DNA of 64,000 nt, taken from NCBI RefSeq assembly GCF_024298965.1, contig NZ_CP085193.1:7626001-7690000 (forward strand). Direction: 5' to 3'. The position numbers and the translations under genes are program-made. The notes beneath the pieces are model-generated. The model was not told where the DNA came from. It worked only from the letters and a program-made list of their open reading frames with translations, and did not search any database. Shown here piece by piece: positions 1 to 34,313 of the stretch; position 1 is the first letter of the stretch; each line of letters opens with the position of its first letter. This DNA comes from Streptomyces rapamycinicus NRRL 5491 (GTDB lineage: Bacteria > Actinomycetota > Actinomycetes > Streptomycetales > Streptomycetaceae).

Positions 1-975
1 GGTGCCGCCGAACTGCGCGACGAACTCACCGCCCTCGGCGCCCAGGTGACCGTCGCCGCCTGCGACGTGGCCGACCGCGGCGCCCTCGCCGGGCTGCTGG
101 CGACCGTCCCCGCTGACCTCCCGCTGACCACGGTCGTGCACGCCGCCGGAGTGCTGGACGACGGGGTGCTCGACGCCCAGACCCCGCGTCGCATGGCCGA
201 CGTGCTGCGGGCCAAGGCCGACTCCGCCCGCCATCTGCACGAGCTCACCCGCGGCCTCGACCTGTCCGCCTTCGTGCTCTTCTCCTCCATGGCCGCCACC
301 TTCGGCGCCGCCGGACAGGCCAACTACGTGGCCGCCAACGCCTACCTCGACGCGCTCGCCGAACAGCGCCGCGCCGAGGGCCTGCCCGCCACCTCGATGG
401 CCTGGGGCGCCTGGGCCGACGGCGGCATGGCCACCGACGAGCTGGTGGCCGAGCGGCTCCGGCAGTCCGGGCTGCCCGCCCTCGCCACCGGACCGGCCAC
501 CGCCGCGCTGGGCGCCGCGCTCGACCTCGACGAGACCTTCTCCCTCGTCGTGGACATCGAATGGAACCGCTTCGCGCCCGGCCTCGCCGGCCACCGCCCG
601 AACCCGCTGCTCGCCGACCTCTCAGAGGCGAAGCGCGCGATCGAGGTGGCACGCACCGCCACCGGCGGCCCCGCCATCCCCGGCCGGCCCACATCGCCGG
701 CCCAGCGGCTGACCGACGCCGGAACCGACGAGGAACGCGACCAGATCGCCCTGGACTTCGTCCGCACCCAGGTGGCCGTCGTCCTCGGCCACCCCGGGCC
801 GGACTCGGTGGAGCCCAGCCGCGCCTTCCGCGACCTCGGCTTCGACTCGCTGACCGCGGTCGAGATCCGCAACCTGCTGGCCACGCTCACCGGGCTCAAG
901 CTGCCCGCCACCATCATCTTCGACTACCCCACCCCGATCGCCCTCGCCGACCACCTCAAGGCCGAACTCATCGGC
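1..975 (+). other. PKS module m1, 3' part: KR (partial) - ACP
   Basis: Only the second half of the KR and the ACP are visible. The KR has AGVLDDGV (B-type), the FSS serine and the NYVAAN tyrosine, so it should make a hydroxyl. Its C-terminal part (VVDIEWNRF, about 550-575) matches the DH-less KRs of m8 and m9 ([18 protein letters not shown]) and not the DH-containing modules ([11 protein letters not shown]), so m1 is inferred to be a KR-only module. The ACP serine codon is 847-849 (GFDSL). Confidence 0.9.
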
Positions 976-3900
976 TCGCGCCCGGCCGTGCCCGGAGCGT
1001 CGTCGGTGGGCGTGGCCCTGGACGACGACCCCATCGCGATCGTCGGCATGAGCTGCCGCTTCCCCGGCGGTGTGCGGTCGCCGGAGGAACTGTGGCGGCT
1101 CCTGGCGTCCGGCCAGGACGCGGTGGTCGACTTCCCCGCCGACCGCGGCTGGGACCTGGAGACGCTGTACGACCCGGAGGGCACGGGCGAGCACACCAGC
1201 TACGTCCGCGAGGGCGGATTCCTCGCCGACGCAGCCGAGTTCGACCCCGTCTTCTTCGGCATCTCGCCGCGTGAGGCCCTGGCCATGGATCCGCAGCAGC
1301 GGATGCTGCTGGAGACGTCGTGGGAGGCGTTCGAGCGGGCCGGGATCGATCCGACCACGCTGCGCGGCCAGCAGGTCGGCGTGTTCGCCGGTACCAACGG
1401 CCAGGACTATCTGCCCGTGATCCTCTCCGCCCCCGATGGCTCGGAAGGCTTCATGGGGACGGGTAACGCGGCCAGTGTGATGTCGGGTCGGGTGTCGTAC
1501 GCGTTGGGGTTGGAGGGTCCGGCGGTGACGGTGGACACGGCGTGTTCGTCGTCGTTGGTGGCGTTGCACTGGGCGATTCAGGCGTTGCGGGCGGGTGAGT
1601 GCTCGTTGGCGTTGGCCGGTGGTGTGACGGTGATGTCGACGCCGGGTTCGTTTGTGGACTTCAGTCGTCAGCGTGGGCTTGCGGCGGATGGCCGTATCAA
1701 GGCGTTCGCGGCGGGTGCGGATGGCACGGGCTGGGGTGAGGGTGTGGGCATGCTGCTCGTGGAGCGGCTGTCGGACGCCCGGCGCAACGGCCATGAGGTG
1801 CTGGCGGTCGTACGCGGCTCGGCGATCAATCAGGACGGCGCGTCGAATGGTCTGACGGCGCCGAATGGTCCGTCGCAGCAGCGGGTGATCCGGCAGGCGC
1901 TGGCCGGTGCGGGGTTGTCGGCGTCCGAGGTGGACGCGGTCGAGGCCCATGGCACGGGCACCAAACTGGGCGACCCGATCGAGGCGCAGGCGCTGCTGGC
2001 CACCTACGGCCAGGAGCGGGACGCCGAGCAGCCCCTGTGGCTGGGCTCCATCAAGTCCAACTTCGGTCATACGCAGGCCGCGGCCGGTGTCGCCGGTGTG
2101 ATGAAGATGGTGCTGGCCATCCAGCACGGACTGCTGCCGCAGACCCTCAACGTCGATGAGCCCACCCCGCATGTGGACTGGTCGGCGGGCGCGGTGTCGC
2201 TGCTGACGGAGGCGCGGGAGTGGCCGGAGACCGGCCGTCCGCGCCGGGCCGCGGTGTCCTCGTTCGGCATCAGCGGCACCAACGCCCACACCATCATCGA
2301 GCAGGCCCCGGTGTACGCGGACGAGACCGAGGACACGGCGCCGGTCGCCGCGCCCCGGTCCGGCCTCCCGGCCACTTGGATGCTTTCCGCCAAGTCCCCC
2401 GAGGGCCTGCGCGACCAGGCCGTACGGCTGCGCGCCCACCTCGACGAGCGGCCCGAGCTGGACCTCACCGACGTGGCGTTCACGCTCGCCACGCGCCGTA
2501 CCGCCTTCGAGGAACGCGCGGCGCTCGTCGCCGAGGACCGGGACGGGCTGCTGTCCGGCCTGGCGGCGCTCGCCGAGGGCCGCACGGCGGCCGGGCTCGC
2601 ACAGGGCTCGGTGGCCGGTGGCAAGGTGGCGTTCCTGTTCACGGGGCAGGGCAGCCAGCGGCTCGGCATGGGGCGTGAGCTGTACGACGCCTTCCCGGTG
2701 TTCGCGGACGCGCTGGACGAGGTGTGCGCTCACCTGGACGGGCACCTGGAGCGGCCGCTGCGGGAGGTGCTGTTCGGGGATGACGCCGAGGCGCTGGATC
2801 AGACGGGGTTCACTCAGCCCGCGCTGTTCGCGGTCGAGGTGGCGCTGTTCCGGCTGGTCTCGGAGGCGTGGGGGCTGAAGGCGGACTTCCTGTCCGGCCA
2901 CTCCATCGGTGAGCTGGCCGCCGCGCATGTGGCCGGTGTGCTGTCTTTGGCGGACGCGGCGAAGCTGGTGGCGGCGCGTGGCCGGTTGATGCAGGAGCTG
3001 CCCGCCGGTGGCGCGATGATCGCGCTGCAGGCGTCCGAAGACGAGGTCGCGCCCCTGCTGACCGAGCGGGTCTCGATCGCCGCCCTCAACGGCCCCACGT
3101 CCGTCGTCATCGCGGGTGATGAGGACGCGGCTCTGGAGATCGCTTCCGGTTTTGAGGCGCGGGGTCGTAAGACCAAGCGGCTCACGGTCAGCCACGCCTT
3201 CCACTCCCCGCGCATGGACGGCATGCTGGACGCGTTCCGCGAGGTCGCCGAGGGGCTGTCGTACGAGGCCCCGCGCATCCCGATCGTCTCCAACCTCACC
3301 GGCGCGGTCGCCTCCGCAGAGGAGATCGCGACCGCCGACTTCTGGGTGCGACACGTCCGCGAGGCGGTCCGCTTCCTCGATGGCGTCCGTACGTTGGAGG
3401 CCCAGGGCGTCACCACCTACGTCGAGCTCGGCCCCGACGGTGTCCTGACCGCCATGGCCCAGGAGTGCGTCACCGACCCCGATGTGGCGGGTTTCGCCGC
3501 CGTGCTGCGCAAGGACCGCCCCGAGGCCGAGGCGCTGCTGTCGGCCGTCGCGCGGGCGCATGTGCGTGGCGTGGCGGTGGACTGGGCGGCCTACTACGCC
3601 CGTACCGGCGCCGCGCAGGTCGCGCTGCCCACGTACGCCTTCCAGCGGCAGCGCTACTGGCCGAAGGTCTCGTCGCTGTTCCTCGGCGACGTGGCCGCGG
3701 TCGGCCTGGGCGAGGCCGGGCATCCGCTGCTCGGTGCCAGCGCCGAACTGCCGGACGCGGACGCGACGCTGTTCACCGGACGGCTGGCGCTTTCGACCCA
3801 CCCGTGGCTCGCGGGCCACACCATCATGGACACGGTGCTGCTGCCCGGTACCGCGTTCGTGGAGCTGGCGATCCGCGCGGGTGACCAGGTCGGCTGCGAC

Positions 3901-6900
3901 TACCTGGAGGAGCTGACCCTCGAGGCGCCGCTGGTGCTGCCCGCGCAAGGCGGTGTCCAGCTGCGGCTGTCGGTCGGTGCGGCCGACGAGACGGGCCGCC
4001 GTCCGCTGTCGCTGCACTCCCGGCTGGAGAGCCTGCCCGCCGAGGAGCCGTGGACCCGGCACGCCGCCGGTGTCCTGGCGTCCGGCGGCCGTCCGGAGGC
4101 GTCGTTCGAGCTGAGCGCGTGGCCCCCGGCGGACGCGGCCGAGGTGGAGCTGGACGGCCGCTACGAGGGCCTGCTGGACATCGGCTTCGCCTACGGCCCC
4201 GCCTTCCAGGGGCTGCGCAGGGCGTGGCAGCGCGGCGGCGAGGTGTTCGCCGAGGTGGCGCTGGACGAGGAGACGGCCGAGGAGGCCGCCGCGTTCGGGC
4301 TGCATCCGGCGCTGCTGGACTCCGCCCTGCACGCCATCGGCATGGGCGGCCTGGGCAACACGGGCGGCGAAGGGCGGCTGCCGTTCGCCTGGACCGGCGT
4401 GTCGCTGTACGCGAGCGGCGCCTCGGCGCTGCGGGTACACCTGACCCCCGCCCGCACCGACGGTGTCCGGCTGGAGATCGCCGACACCACCGGCGCGCCC
4501 GTCGCGGCCGTCGAGACGCTCGGGCTGCGCCCGGTTTCGGCCGAGCAGATCCAGAGCGCGCGCACGGCCTACCACGAGTCGCTGTTCCGCCTGGAGTGGG
4601 CGACCACGGCCGGGCTCGCCGACGCGGCCGGGGCGGACGTTCCCGCCGACGGGCGGTGGGCGGTGCTGGGCGCCGATCCGCTCGGGCTCGGGACCTCGGC
4701 GTACGGGGACCTGGAGACGCTGACCGGGGCGGTCGCCGCGGGCACCGCCCCCGCGCCCGAGTACGTCGTCGTCTCGCCGTCCGCCGAGGTCGGTGAGCAG
4801 GCGGCGCGCGGAGCGCACCGCGCCGCCGGCGCGGCGCTCTCGGTCGTCCAGCGGTGGCTGGAGGAGGAGCGGTTCGGGGACGCCCCGCTGGTCGTGGTGA
4901 CCCGTGGCGCGGTGGCCGTCGAGGCCGATGAGCCGGTGGCGGATCTGGCCGGTGCGGCCGTGTGGGGTCTGCTGCGCTCGGCGCAGTCGGAGAACCCGGG
5001 CCGCTTCGTGCTGGTGGACACCGACGGCGCGGACGAGTCGCTGCGGGCGCTGCCCGCCGCCCTGGCCTCGGGCGAGCCGCAGCTGGCGGTCCGCGCGGGC
5101 ACGGTGTCCGTGCCGCGGCTGGCGCGGGTGGCCATGGAGCCGGAGGGCGGCGACGCCCGGGGCCTCGACCCCGAGGGCACGGTGCTGGTGACCGGCGCGT
5201 CCGGTTCGCTGGGCGGCCTGGTGGCGCGGCATCTGGTGGCCGAGCGTGGCGTACGGCAGCTGCTGCTGGTGAGCCGCCGTGGCGATCAGGCCCCGGGTGC
5301 GGCCGAACTCGGCGCCGAGCTGGCCGGGTTGGGCGCCGAGGTGGCCTGGGCGGCGTGTGATGTGGCGGACCGGAACGCGCTCGCCGCGGCCCTCGCCACC
5401 GTTCCCGCCGAGCATCCGCTGACGGCGGTCGTGCACACCGCCGGTGTGCTGGACGACGGTGTGATCGGCTCCCTCACCTCCGAGCGCGTCGACCACGTCA
5501 TGCGCCCGAAGGTGGACGCGGCCTGGAACCTGCATGAGCTCACCCGCGAGCTGGACCTGACGGCCTTCGTGCTGTTCTCGTCCTCCTCCGGTGTGTTCGG
5601 CGGCCCGGGCCAGGGCAACTACGCCGCTTCCAACGCCTTCCTGGACGCCCTCGCCCGCCACCGCGCCGCCCAGGGCCTGCCCGCCACCGCGCTCGCGTGG
5701 GGCCTGTGGGCCGGGGCCGGTATGGGCAGCACCCTGGACGAGGCCGACATCGCCCGGATGCGGCGCGCCGGACTGCCGCCGCTGCCGGTCGCGGAGGGCC
5801 TCGCGCTGCTCGACACCGCGCTGACCGTCTCCGAGGCGTCGCTGGTGCCGATGCGGGTGGACATCGCGGCCCTGCGCACCCAGGCCGCCAGTGGCGCGGT
5901 CTCGCCCCTGTTCCGCGGTCTGGTGCGGATCCCGGCGCGGCGCGCGGTGGACGCGGTCGCGGCGGGCGGCGAGTCCGGCCTTGCCGGGCGGCTCGCCGGG
6001 CTGTCCGAGCCCGAACAGGAGCGGCTGCTGCTGGACCTGGTGCGCGGCCAGGTGGCCACCGTGCTCGGCTACGCCGGAGCGGAGACCATCGGTTCCGGCC
6101 GGGCGTTCAAGGAGCTGGGCTTCGACTCGCTGACCGCCGTCGAGCTGCGCAACCAGCTCAACACGGTCACCGGGCTGCGGCTGCCCGCCACGCTCATCTT
6201 CGACTACCCGGACCCTCAGGTGCTGGCCCGCCAGCTGCGTACCGAGCTCGTCGGCGAGCGGTCCCCGGTGGTGCACACGCCGGTTCCGGTCGTGGCCGCC
6301 ACCGACGACGAGCCGATCGCCATCGTGGCCATGAGCTGCCGCTACCCCGGCGGGGTCACCACCCCCGAGGAGCTGTGGCAGCTGCTCGCCGCGGGCGAGG
6401 ACGGCATCTCCCGCTTCCCGGACAACCGCGGCTGGGACCTCGAGGCGCTCTACGACCCGGACCCGGAGACCCAGGGCACCTCCTACGCCCGCGAGGGCGG
6501 ATTCCTGCCCGACGCGGCCGAGTTCGACCCGGCGTTCTTCGGCATCTCGCCACGTGAGGCGCTGGCCATGGACCCGCAGCAGCGGCTGCTGCTGGAGACC
6601 TCGTGGGAGGCGTTCGAGCGCGCCGGGATCGACCCGCTGTCCGTGCGCGGCAGCAGGACCGGTGTGTTCGCGGGCGTCATGTACCACGACTACGGGTCCC
6701 GGCTGCACGCCGTCCCCAGCGAGGTCGAGGGCTACCTCGGCACCGGCAGCTCCAGCAGCGTGGTGTCCGGCCGCGTGGCCTACACCTTCGGCCTCGAAGG
6801 CCCGGCCGTCACGGTCGACACGGCCTGCTCGTCGTCGCTGGTGGCGCTCCACCTGGCGGCGCAGGCGCTGCGCCAGGGCGAGTGCTCGCTGGCGCTGGCC

Positions 6901-9900
6901 GGCGGTGTCACGGTGATGTTCACCCCGGGTACGTTCATCGACTTCAGCCGCCAGCGCGGACTGGCCAGGGACGGCCGCTGCAAGTCCTTCGCGGCCGCCG
7001 CCGACGGCACCGGCTGGGGCGAGGGCGCGGGCATGCTGCTCCTGGAGCGGCTGTCGGACGCCCGTCGACACGGCCATGAGGTGCTGGCGATCGTGCGCGG
7101 CTCGGCCGTCAACCAGGACGGCGCGTCCAACGGCCTGACCGCGCCCAACGGCCCGTCCCAGCAGCGCGTCATCCGCCAGGCCCTCGCCAACGCCCGCCTG
7201 ACCACCGGCGAGGTGGACGTGGTCGAGGCGCACGGCACCGGCACCACGCTGGGCGACCCGATCGAGGCGCAGGCGCTGCTGGCCACGTACGGCCGGGAGC
7301 GGGACGCGGAACAGCCGCTGTGGCTGGGCTCGGTGAAGTCCAACCTGGGCCACACCCAGGCCGCCTCCGGTGTCGCCGGTGTCATCAAGATGGTGCTGTC
7401 GATGCGGCACGGTCTGCTGCCGCGCACGCTGCACGTGGACCAGCCGTCGCCGCATGTGGACTGGTCGGCGGGCGCGGTGTCGCTGCTGACCGAGGCGCGG
7501 GAGTGGCCGGAGAGCGGCCGTCCGCGCCGGGCCGCGGTGTCCTCGTTCGGCATCAGCGGCACCAACGCCCACGCCATCATCGAGCAGCCGCCCGCCCCCG
7601 AGCCGGACGAGCCCGCGGCGGAGCCCGAGGCCCTGCCGTACGTGCCCGTGCTGCTGTCGGCCCGTACCGAGGACGGGGTGCGGGCCCAGGCGCGGCGGCT
7701 GCGGTCGCGGATCGCCGCCGAGCCCGGGACCTCCCTCACCGATCTGGGCTTCTCGCTCGCCACGACCCGCGCCGCGCTGGAACACCGCGTCGCCCTGGTG
7801 GCCGAGGGCCATGACGAGGCGCTGGGCGCGCTGGACGCGCTGGCGCGCGGTGAGCACCCGGCGCAGGCGCTGCGCGGGGTGGCCACCGAGGGCAAGGTGG
7901 CGTTCCTGTTCACCGGGCAGGGCAGCCAGCGGCTCGGCATGGGCCGTGAGCTCTACGGGGCGTTCCCGCGCTTCGCGGAGGCGCTGGACGAGGTGTGCGA
8001 CGCGCTGGACCCGCATCTCGAACGGCCGCTGCAGACCGTGCTGTTCGGCGAGGACGCCCAGGCCCTGGACCGCACCGCGGTCACCCAGCCCGCGCTGTTC
8101 GCGATCGAGGTGGCGCTGTTCCGGCTGGTCGAGGCGTGGGGTCTGAAGGCGGACTACCTGTCCGGCCACTCCATCGGCGAACTGGCCGCCGCGCACGTGG
8201 CGGGTGTGTTCTCGCTCGCCGACGCGTGTGCGCTGGTCGCGGCCCGTGGCCGGCTGATGCAGGAACTGCCCGCCGGTGGCGCGATGATCGCCGTCCAGGC
8301 GTCCGAGGACGAGGTGGCGCCGCTGCTCACCGACCGGGTGAGCATCGCCGCCCTCAACGGCCCGACGTCGGTGGTCATCGCGGGTGACGAGGACGCGGCG
8401 GTCGCGATCGCCACGTCGTTCGAGGCGCGGGGCCGTAAGACCAAGCGGCTCACCGTCAGCCACGCCTTCCACTCCCCGCACATGGACCCGATGCTCGCGG
8501 ACTTCCGCAAGCTGGCCGAGGGCCTGACCTTCAACGCCCCGAAGATCCCGCTGGTGTCCTGCCTCACCGGCACCGTGGTCTCCGCCGACGAGATCCGCCT
8601 GCCGGAGTTCTGGGTGCGCCACGTCCGCGAGTCCGTCCGCTTCGTCGACGGTGTCCGCACCCTGCGCGAGCAGGGCGTGACCACGTATCTGGAGCTCGGC
8701 CCGGACGGAGTGCTCTGCGCGATGGGCGAGGACTGCCTCGCCGAGACGGAGACCGGGACCGCGGCGGGGTCCGGGACCGGGACCGACAGGGACGGCGACA
8801 CCGACGCGGTGTTCGTCCCCGCCCTGCGCGGTGGCCGCCCCGAGGCCCAGGCGCTCGCCACCGCCCTCGCCCACGTCCATGTCCGTGGCGCGGCCCCGGA
8901 CTGGGCGGCGGTCTACGGCGGACGCGGCGCCCGCCGCGTGGAGCTGCCCACCTACGCCTTCCAGCGCCAGCGCTACTGGCTCGACGTGGGCATCTCCGTC
9001 GAGGACGTGATCTCCGCGGGCCTCGACACGGCCGACCACCCGCTGCTGGGCGCGGCGGTGGAACTCCCCGACACCGGTGGCTTCGTGTTCACCGGGCGGC
9101 TGTCGCTGCTCACCCACCCCTGGCTGGCCGACCACGCCGTCATGGACACCGTGCTGCTGCCCGGCACCGCCTTCGTGGAACTCGCGCTGCGCGCCGGTCA
9201 CGAGGCGGGCTGTGACACGGTCGAGGAGCTGACCCTCCAGGCCCCGCTGGTCCTGCCCGAACAGGGCGCCGTCCAGCTGCGGCTGGAGCTCGCGGCGGCC
9301 GACGAGACCGGGCGGCGCCCGCTGACCCTGCACTCCCGCCGGGAGGACGTGCCCGCCGACGAGCCGTGGATCCGCCACGCCACCGGCTTCCTCGCTCCGG
9401 GCGGCGCGAACGCCCAGGGTGGCCCGGACGAGCCGGTGGACCTGAGCGCCTGGCCCCCGGCCGACGCGACGGCCCTGGCGACCGAGGAGTTCTACGAGGG
9501 CGCGGCCGCCGCCGGACTCGGCTACGGCCCGGTCTTCCAGGGGCTGCACGCCGCCTGGCGGCGCGGCGAGGAGCTGTTCGCCGAGATCCGGCTGCCCCAG
9601 GGCTTCGAGCCGCGGGCCGCCGGGTACGGGGTGCATCCGGCGCTGCTGGACGCCGCCCTGCACACCCTCGGCCTCGACCCGCAGGGTGAGGGGAGCGAAG
9701 GGGCGCGGCTGCCGTTCGCCTGGACCGGCGTACGGCTGCATGCCGGGGGCGCCGCATCGCTGCGCGTACGGCTGCGGCCCGGCGCCGACGGGGTGTCGCT
9801 GCACCTCGCCGACGGCACCGGCGCCGCCGTGGCCACCATCGACGGCCTGGTGCTGCGCCCGCTGGCGGCCGAGCAGTTGGACGCCTCGCGCGCCGCGCAC

Positions 9901-12009
9901 CACGAGTCGCTGTTCCGCCCCGAGTGGGCGGCCCTGTCCGCGTCCGCCACCGGCATCCCGCTGGGCGAGCGCTGGGTGACCCTCGGCGCCGCCACCGGCT
10001 TCACCGTCGGCGGCGAACGGCTGGACGACCACGCGGACCTCGCGGCGCTCGCCGCCGCCCTCGACGGTGGCGCGTCCGCCCCCGATGTGGTCGTGGCGCC
10101 CCTCACGGGCGTGGCGTCCCTCACGGGCGTGGCGTCCCTCACGGGCGTGGCGTCCCTCACCGCGAACGGCGGCGCGGCGCCTCTCACCGGGACCGGCAGC
10201 GTGGCGCCTCTGCGCGCGGCCGACGGCGCGGCGTCCCTGCCCGCCACGGACGGTAAGGCTCCCCTCACCGCCACCGGCGGCATCGCGTCCCTGCCCGAGA
10301 GCGCCCGCGCCGCCGCCCGGGACGCCCTGGACCTGGTCCAGAACTGGCTGAACGAGCAGCGGCTCGCCGACACCCGTCTCGTCCTCGTCACCCGTGGCGC
10401 GGTCGCGGCGGCCCCCGGCGAGGACGTCACCGACCTGGCCCACACCACCGCGTGGGGCCTGGTGAAGTCCGCGCAGTCGGAGAACCCCGGCCGTTTCGTC
10501 CTGGTGGACATCGACGGCACCGACGCCTCCCAACGGGCCCTGCCATCGGTGCTCGCCACCGACGAACCGCAGCTCGCCCTGCGCTCCGGCACCGGCCACG
10601 CCTACCGGCTCGCCCGGGTCCCGGCCCCGGCGGACACCCCCGAGCCGGCCGGGCTCGGCGACCCGGAGGGCACCGTGCTGCTGAGCGGCGCCACCGGCGC
10701 CCTGGGCGGACTCTTCGCCCGCCACCTGGTGGCGGAACGCGGCGTGCGGCATCTGCTGCTGGTCAGCCGCCGCGGCGGCGAAGCCCCGGACGCGGCCGAA
10801 CTCGCCGCCGAACTCGGCGCGTTGGGCGCCGATGTCACCTGGGCGGCCTGCGACACCGCCGACCGGGACGCCCTCGCCGCCACCCTCGCGGCCATCCCGG
10901 TGGAGCACCCGCTGACCGCCGTGGTGCACACCGCGGGCGTCCTGGACGACGGGGTGATCAGCTCGCTCACCGGTGAGCGGATCGACACCGTACTGCGCCC
11001 CAAGGTGGACGCGGCGTGGAACCTCCACGAGCTCACCCGCGAGCTGGACCCGGCCGCGTTCGTGCTCTTCTCCTCGGCCGCCGGCGCCTTCGGCAGCTCG
11101 GGACAGGGCAACTACGCCGCGGCCAACACCTTCCTCGACGCGCTCGCCCAGCACCGCCACGCCCACGGCCTGCCCGCGAGCTCGCTCGCCTGGGGCCTGT
11201 GGGCCACGGCCGACGGCATGGCCGGAAGCCTCGACACCTCCGATGTCACCCGCATCTCGCGCGGTGGCTTCGCGGCGCTCGGACAGGACGAGGGCCTGGC
11301 GCTGTTCGACGTGGCGGGCACCCTGCCCGAGGCCGCGCTGGTGCCGATCCGCATCGACACGGGCGCACTGCGCGGACAGGCCGCCGCCGGGCTGCTGCCG
11401 CCGCTGCTGCGCGGCCTGGTCCGCACCCCCGTACGGCGCTCCGCCGACACCGGGGCCACCTCCGGTGTCGTGGCCGACTCCGGCGCGGGCTCGCTCGCGA
11501 CACGGCTCGCCGGGCTCTCGGAGACCGAACGCGACCGCGAGCTGCTGGAGGTCGTCCGCGGCCATGTCGCGGCCGTCCTCGGCCACGCCACCCCGGACGA
11601 CGTGGACGCCGGACGAGGCTTCCTCGACCTCGGCTTCGACTCGCTCACCGCCGTGGACCTGCGCAACCGACTGGGCGCCGCCGCCGGGCTGCGCCTGCCG
11701 GTCACGCTGATCTTCGACTACCCGACGCCCACCGCGCTCGCCGGGTACCTGCGCGAGGAGCTCGGCCTGGACAGCGCGGCCGGACACCAGCCCGTACACG
11801 CGGAGCTCGACAAGCTCGAGGCCATCCTCGCCACGATCGCCCCGGACGACCTCGATCGCCCCGGCATCACCACCCGCCTGCGCGACCTCCTGTCGAAGTG
11901 GAATGAAACGCAAAGTGCTACGGACAGCACCGCAGAAGACCGTGAAATCCAGTCCGCGACGGCAGACGAGATCTTCGATCTCCTCGACGACGAGCTCGGG
12001 CTCTCCTGA
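1..12009 (+). CDS. Modular type I polyketide synthase, 5'-truncated (KR-ACP / KS-AT-DH-KR-ACP / KS-AT-DH-KR-ACP)
   Basis: The reading frame is already open at base 1 and ends with TGA at 12007-12009, leaving 4002 residues; the true start lies upstream. Seen in order: the last part of a ketoreductase (residues 1-190) and ACP (247-323) of m1, then m2 (341-2082) and m3 (2103-3923), each KS-AT-DH-KR-ACP. Both KS carry the DTACSSSL cysteine motif, both AT carry GHSIG and the malonyl-type HAFH motif, all KR carry LDD (B-type), and all ACP carry GFDSL. The last ~80 residues form a C-terminal docking tail ending [14 protein letters not shown]. The enzyme extends an ACP-bound polyketide chain in the cytosol; m2 and m3 should each add a malonate unit and leave a double bond. 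The next PKS gene follows after 51 bases. Odd points: both DH have Asp where HxxxGxxxxP normally has Gly, and m3 has an LTGVAS tandem repeat in the DH-KR linker. Confidence 0.97.
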   Translation, partial: GAAELRDELTALGAQVTVAACDVADRGALAGLLATVPADLPLTTVVHAAGVLDDGVLDAQTPRRMADVLRAKADSARHLHELTRGLDLSAFVLFSSMAATFGAAGQANYVAANAYLDALAEQRRAEGLPATSMAWGAWADGGMATDELVAERLRQSGLPALATGPATAALGAALDLDETFSLVVDIEWNRFAPGLAGHRPNPLLADLSEAKRAIEVARTATGGPAIPGRPTSPAQRLTDAGTDEERDQIALDFVRTQVAVVLGHPGPDSVEPSRAFRDLGFDSLTAVEIRNLLATLTGLKLPATIIFDYPTPIALADHLKAELIGSRPAVPGASSVGVALDDDPIAIVGMSCRFPGGVRSPEELWRLLASGQDAVVDFPADRGWDLETLYDPEGTGEHTSYVREGGFLADAAEFDPVFFGISPREALAMDPQQRMLLETSWEAFERAGIDPTTLRGQQVGVFAGTNGQDYLPVILSAPDGSEGFMGTGNAASVMSGRVSYALGLEGPAVTVDTACSSSLVALHWAIQALRAGECSLALAGGVTVMSTPGSFVDFSRQRGLAADGRIKAFAAGADGTGWGEGVGMLLVERLSDARRNGHEVLAVVRGSAINQDGASNGLTAPNGPSQQRVIRQALAGAGLSASEVDAVEAHGTGTKLGDPIEAQALLATYGQERDAEQPLWLGSIKSNFGHTQAAAGVAGVMKMVLAIQHGLLPQTLNVDEPTPHVDWSAGAVSLLTEAREWPETGRPRRAAVSSFGISGTNAHTIIEQAPVYADETEDTAPVAAPRSGLPATWMLSAKSPEGLRDQAVRLRAHLDERPELDLTDVAFTLATRRTAFEERAALVAEDRDGLLSGLAALAEGRTAAGLAQGSVAGGKVAFLFTGQGSQRLGMGRELYDAFPVFADALDEVCAHLDGHLERPLREVLFGDDAEALDQTGFTQPALFAVEVALFRLVSEAWGLKADFLSGHSIGELAAAHVAGVLSLADAAKLVAARGRLMQELPAGGAMIALQASEDEVAPLLTERVSIAALNGPTSVVIAGDEDAALEIASGFEARGRKTKRLTVSHAFHSPRMDGMLDAFREVAEGLSYEAPRIPIVSNLTGAVASAEEIATADFWVRHVREAVRFLDGVRTLEAQGVTTYVELGPDGVLTAMAQECVTDPDVAGFAAVLRKDRPEAEALLSAVARAHVRGVAVDWAAYYARTGAAQVALPTYAFQRQRYWPKVSSLFLGDVAAVGLGEAGHPLLGASAELPDADATLFTGRLALSTHPWLAGHTIMDTVLLPGTAFVELAIRAGDQVGCDYLEELTLEAPLVLPAQGGVQLRLSVGAADETGRRPLSLHSRLESLPAEEPWTRHAAGVLASGGRPEASFELSAWPPADAAEVELDGRYEGLLDIGFAYGPAFQGLRRAWQRGGEVFAEVALDEETAEEAAAFGLHPALLDSALHAIGMGGLGNTGGEGRLPFAWTGVSLYASGASALRVHLTPARTDGVRLEIADTTGAPVAAVETLGLRPVSAEQIQSARTAYHESLFRLEWATTAGLADAAGADVPADGRWAVLGADPLGLGTSAYGDLETLTGAVAAGTAPAPEYVVVSPSAEVGEQAARGAHRAAGAALSVVQRWLEEERFGDAPLVVVTRGAVAVEADEPVADLAGAAVWGLLRSAQSENPGRFVLVDTDGADESLRALPAALASGEPQLAVRAGTVSVPRLARVAMEPEGGDARGLDPEGTVLVTGASGSLGGLVARHLVAERGVRQLLLVSRRGDQAPGAAELGAELAGLGAEVAWAACDVADRNALAAALATVPAEHPLTAVVHTAGVLDDGVIGSLTSERVDHVMRPKVDAAWNLHELTRELDLTAFVLFSSSSGVFGGPGQGNYAASNAFLDALARHRAAQGLPATALAWGLWAGAGMGSTLDEADIARMRRAGLPPLPVAEGLALLDTALTVSEASLVPMRVDIAALRTQAASGAVSPLFRGLVRIPARRAVDAVAAGGESGLAGRLAGLSEPEQERLLLDLVRGQVATVLGYAGAETIGSGRAFKELGFDSLTAVELRNQLNTVTGLRLPATLIFDYPDPQVLARQLRTELVGERSPVVHTPVPVVAATDDEPIAIVAMSCRYPGGVTTPEELWQLLAAGEDGISRFPDNRGWDLEALYDPDPETQGTSYAREGGFLPDAAEFDPAFFGISPREALAMDPQQRLLLETSWEAFERAGIDPLSVRGSRTGVFAGVMYHDYGSRLHAVPSEVEGYLGTGSSSSVVSGRVAYTFGLEGPAVTVDTACSSSLVALHLAAQALRQGECSLALAGGVTVMFTPGTFIDFSRQRGLARDGRCKSFAAAADGTGWGEGAGMLLLERLSDARRHGHEVLAIVRGSAVNQDGASNGLTAPNGPSQQRVIRQALANARLTTGEVDVVEAHGTGTTLGDPIEAQALLATYGRERDAEQPLWLGSVKSNLGHTQAASGVAGVIKMVLSMRHGLLPRTLHVDQPSPHVDWSAGAVSLLTEAREWPESGRPRRAAVSSFGISGTNAHAIIEQPPAPEPDEPAAEPEALPYVPVLLSARTEDGVRAQARRLRSRIAAEPGTSLTDLGFSLATTRAALEHRVALVAEGHDEALGALDALARGEHPAQALRGVATEGKVAFLFTGQGSQRLGMGRELYGAFPRFAEALDEVCDALDPHLERPLQTVLFGEDAQALDRTAVTQPALFAIEVALFRLVEAWGLKADYLSGHSIGELAAAHVAGVFSLADACALVAARGRLMQELPAGGAMIAVQASEDEVAPLLTDRVSIAALNGPTSVVIAGDEDAAVAIATSFEARGRKTKRLTVSHAFHSPHMDPMLADFRKLAEGLTFNAPKIPLVSCLTGTVVSADEIRLPEFWVRHVRESVRFVDGVRTLREQGVTTYLELGPDGVLCAMGEDCLAETETGTAAGSGTGTDRDGDTDAVFVPALRGGRPEAQALATALAHVHVRGAAPDWAAVYGGRGARRVELPTYAFQRQRYWLDVGISVEDVISAGLDTADHPLLGAAVELPDTGGFVFTGRLSLLTHPWLADHAVMDTVLLPGTAFVELALRAGHEAGCDTVEELTLQAPLVLPEQGAVQLRLELAAADETGRRPLTLHSRREDVPADEPWIRHATGFLAPGGANAQGGPDEPVDLSAWPPADATALATEEFYEGAAAAGLGYGPVFQGLHAAWRRGEELFAEIRLPQGFEPRAAGYGVHPALLDAALHTLGLDPQGEGSEGARLPFAWTGVRLHAGGAASLRVRLRPGADGVSLHLADGTGAAVATIDGLVLRPLAAEQLDASRAAHHESLFRPEWAALSASATGIPLGERWVTLGAATGFTVGGERLDDHADLAALAAALDGGASAPDVVVAPLTGVASLTGVASLTGVASLTANGGAAPLTGTGSVAPLRAADGAASLPATDGKAPLTATGGIASLPESARAAARDALDLVQNWLNEQRLADTRLVLVTRGAVAAAPGEDVTDLAHTTAWGLVKSAQSENPGRFVLVDIDGTDASQRALPSVLATDEPQLALRSGTGHAYRLARVPAPADTPEPAGLGDPEGTVLLSGATGALGGLFARHLVAERGVRHLLLVSRRGGEAPDAAELAAELGALGADVTWAACDTADRDALAATLAAIPVEHPLTAVVHTAGVLDDGVISSLTGERIDTVLRPKVDAAWNLHELTRELDPAAFVLFSSAAGAFGSSGQGNYAAANTFLDALAQHRHAHGLPASSLAWGLWATADGMAGSLDTSDVTRISRGGFAALGQDEGLALFDVAGTLPEAALVPIRIDTGALRGQAAAGLLPPLLRGLVRTPVRRSADTGATSGVVADSGAGSLATRLAGLSETERDRELLEVVRGHVAAVLGHATPDDVDAGRGFLDLGFDSLTAVDLRNRLGAAAGLRLPVTLIFDYPTPTALAGYLREELGLDSAAGHQPVHAELDKLEAILATIAPDDLDRPGITTRLRDLLSKWNETQSATDSTAEDREIQSATADEIFDLLDDELGLS
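1021..6245 (+). other. PKS module m2: KS-AT-DH-KR-ACP, malonyl
   Basis: KS 1021-~2310 (active cysteine codon 1543-1545), AT 2623-~3660 (GHSIG serine 2902-2904, HAFH 3193-3204), DH 3721-~4540 (His codon 3817, Asp codon 4318), KR Rossmann part from 5176 with LDD and FSSSSG, ACP serine 6127-6129. The DH motif reads [10 protein letters not shown], with Asp where Gly is usual. The KS part near 1450-1720 uses many T-ending codons, unlike the rest of the gene. Predicted product of the module: an alpha,beta-enoyl thioester. Confidence 0.94.
6307..11770 (+). other. PKS module m3: KS-AT-DH-KR-ACP, malonyl
   Basis: KS 6307-~7600 (Cys 6826-6828), AT 7894-~8980 (GHSIG, HAFH), DH 9037-~9880 (His 9133, Asp codon 9649), KR Rossmann part from 10669 ([17 protein letters not shown]), ACP serine 11641-11643. 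The DH motif is [10 protein letters not shown]. The end of the AT has a Gly/Thr/Asp-rich insertion (about 8743-8806), and the DH-KR linker has a low-complexity stretch (10099-10310) with three LTGVAS repeats. Confidence 0.94.
10102..10155 (+). repeat. 18-bp tandem repeat x3 (LTGVAS) in m3 linker
   Basis: Three perfect units of CTCACGGGCGTGGCGTCC encode LTGVAS three times. The stretch continues as degenerate Ala/Ser/Thr/Gly-rich sequence (xxPL, xxSL steps) to about 10310, in the loop where other modules carry the palindromic element. Confidence 0.95.
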
Positions 12010-12060
12010 CCTGCTCCACAAGAGCTCATCGACTCACCTCAGCACCGCGGGGACGGCGTA
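12010..12060 (+). promoter_or_regulatory. Intergenic gap with ribosome binding site for the four-module gene
   Basis: A 51-base gap. The purine tract GGGGA at 12049-12053 lies 7 bases before the ATG at 12061. There is no clear promoter or strong hairpin, which fits translation from a polycistronic message. Confidence 0.6.
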
Positions 12061-34248
<22,188 letters not shown>

Positions 34249-34313
34249 ACGGGAGCGTTCTGAACACATGGAACCCATGAGCACCACCTCCCCCTTCGCA
34301 AGGAGCCGACGCA
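34249..34313 (+). promoter_or_regulatory. Intergenic gap with strong ribosome binding site
   Basis: A 65-base gap. AAGGAG (34300-34305) is 8 bases before ATG 34314 and fixes that start. No terminator is evident. Confidence 0.75.

Noticed and set aside
622..12021. Very long open frame on the minus strand opposite gene 1
   Set aside because: High GC with strong third-position bias leaves antisense frames open. The translation is Arg/Gly/His-rich low-complexity with no domain, while the + strand encodes intact PKS domains throughout.
12010..12060. Terminator or promoter between PKS genes
   Set aside because: The four gaps are 51-78 bases and show no convincing hairpin plus tail or -35/-10 pair; co-transcription is the simpler reading.
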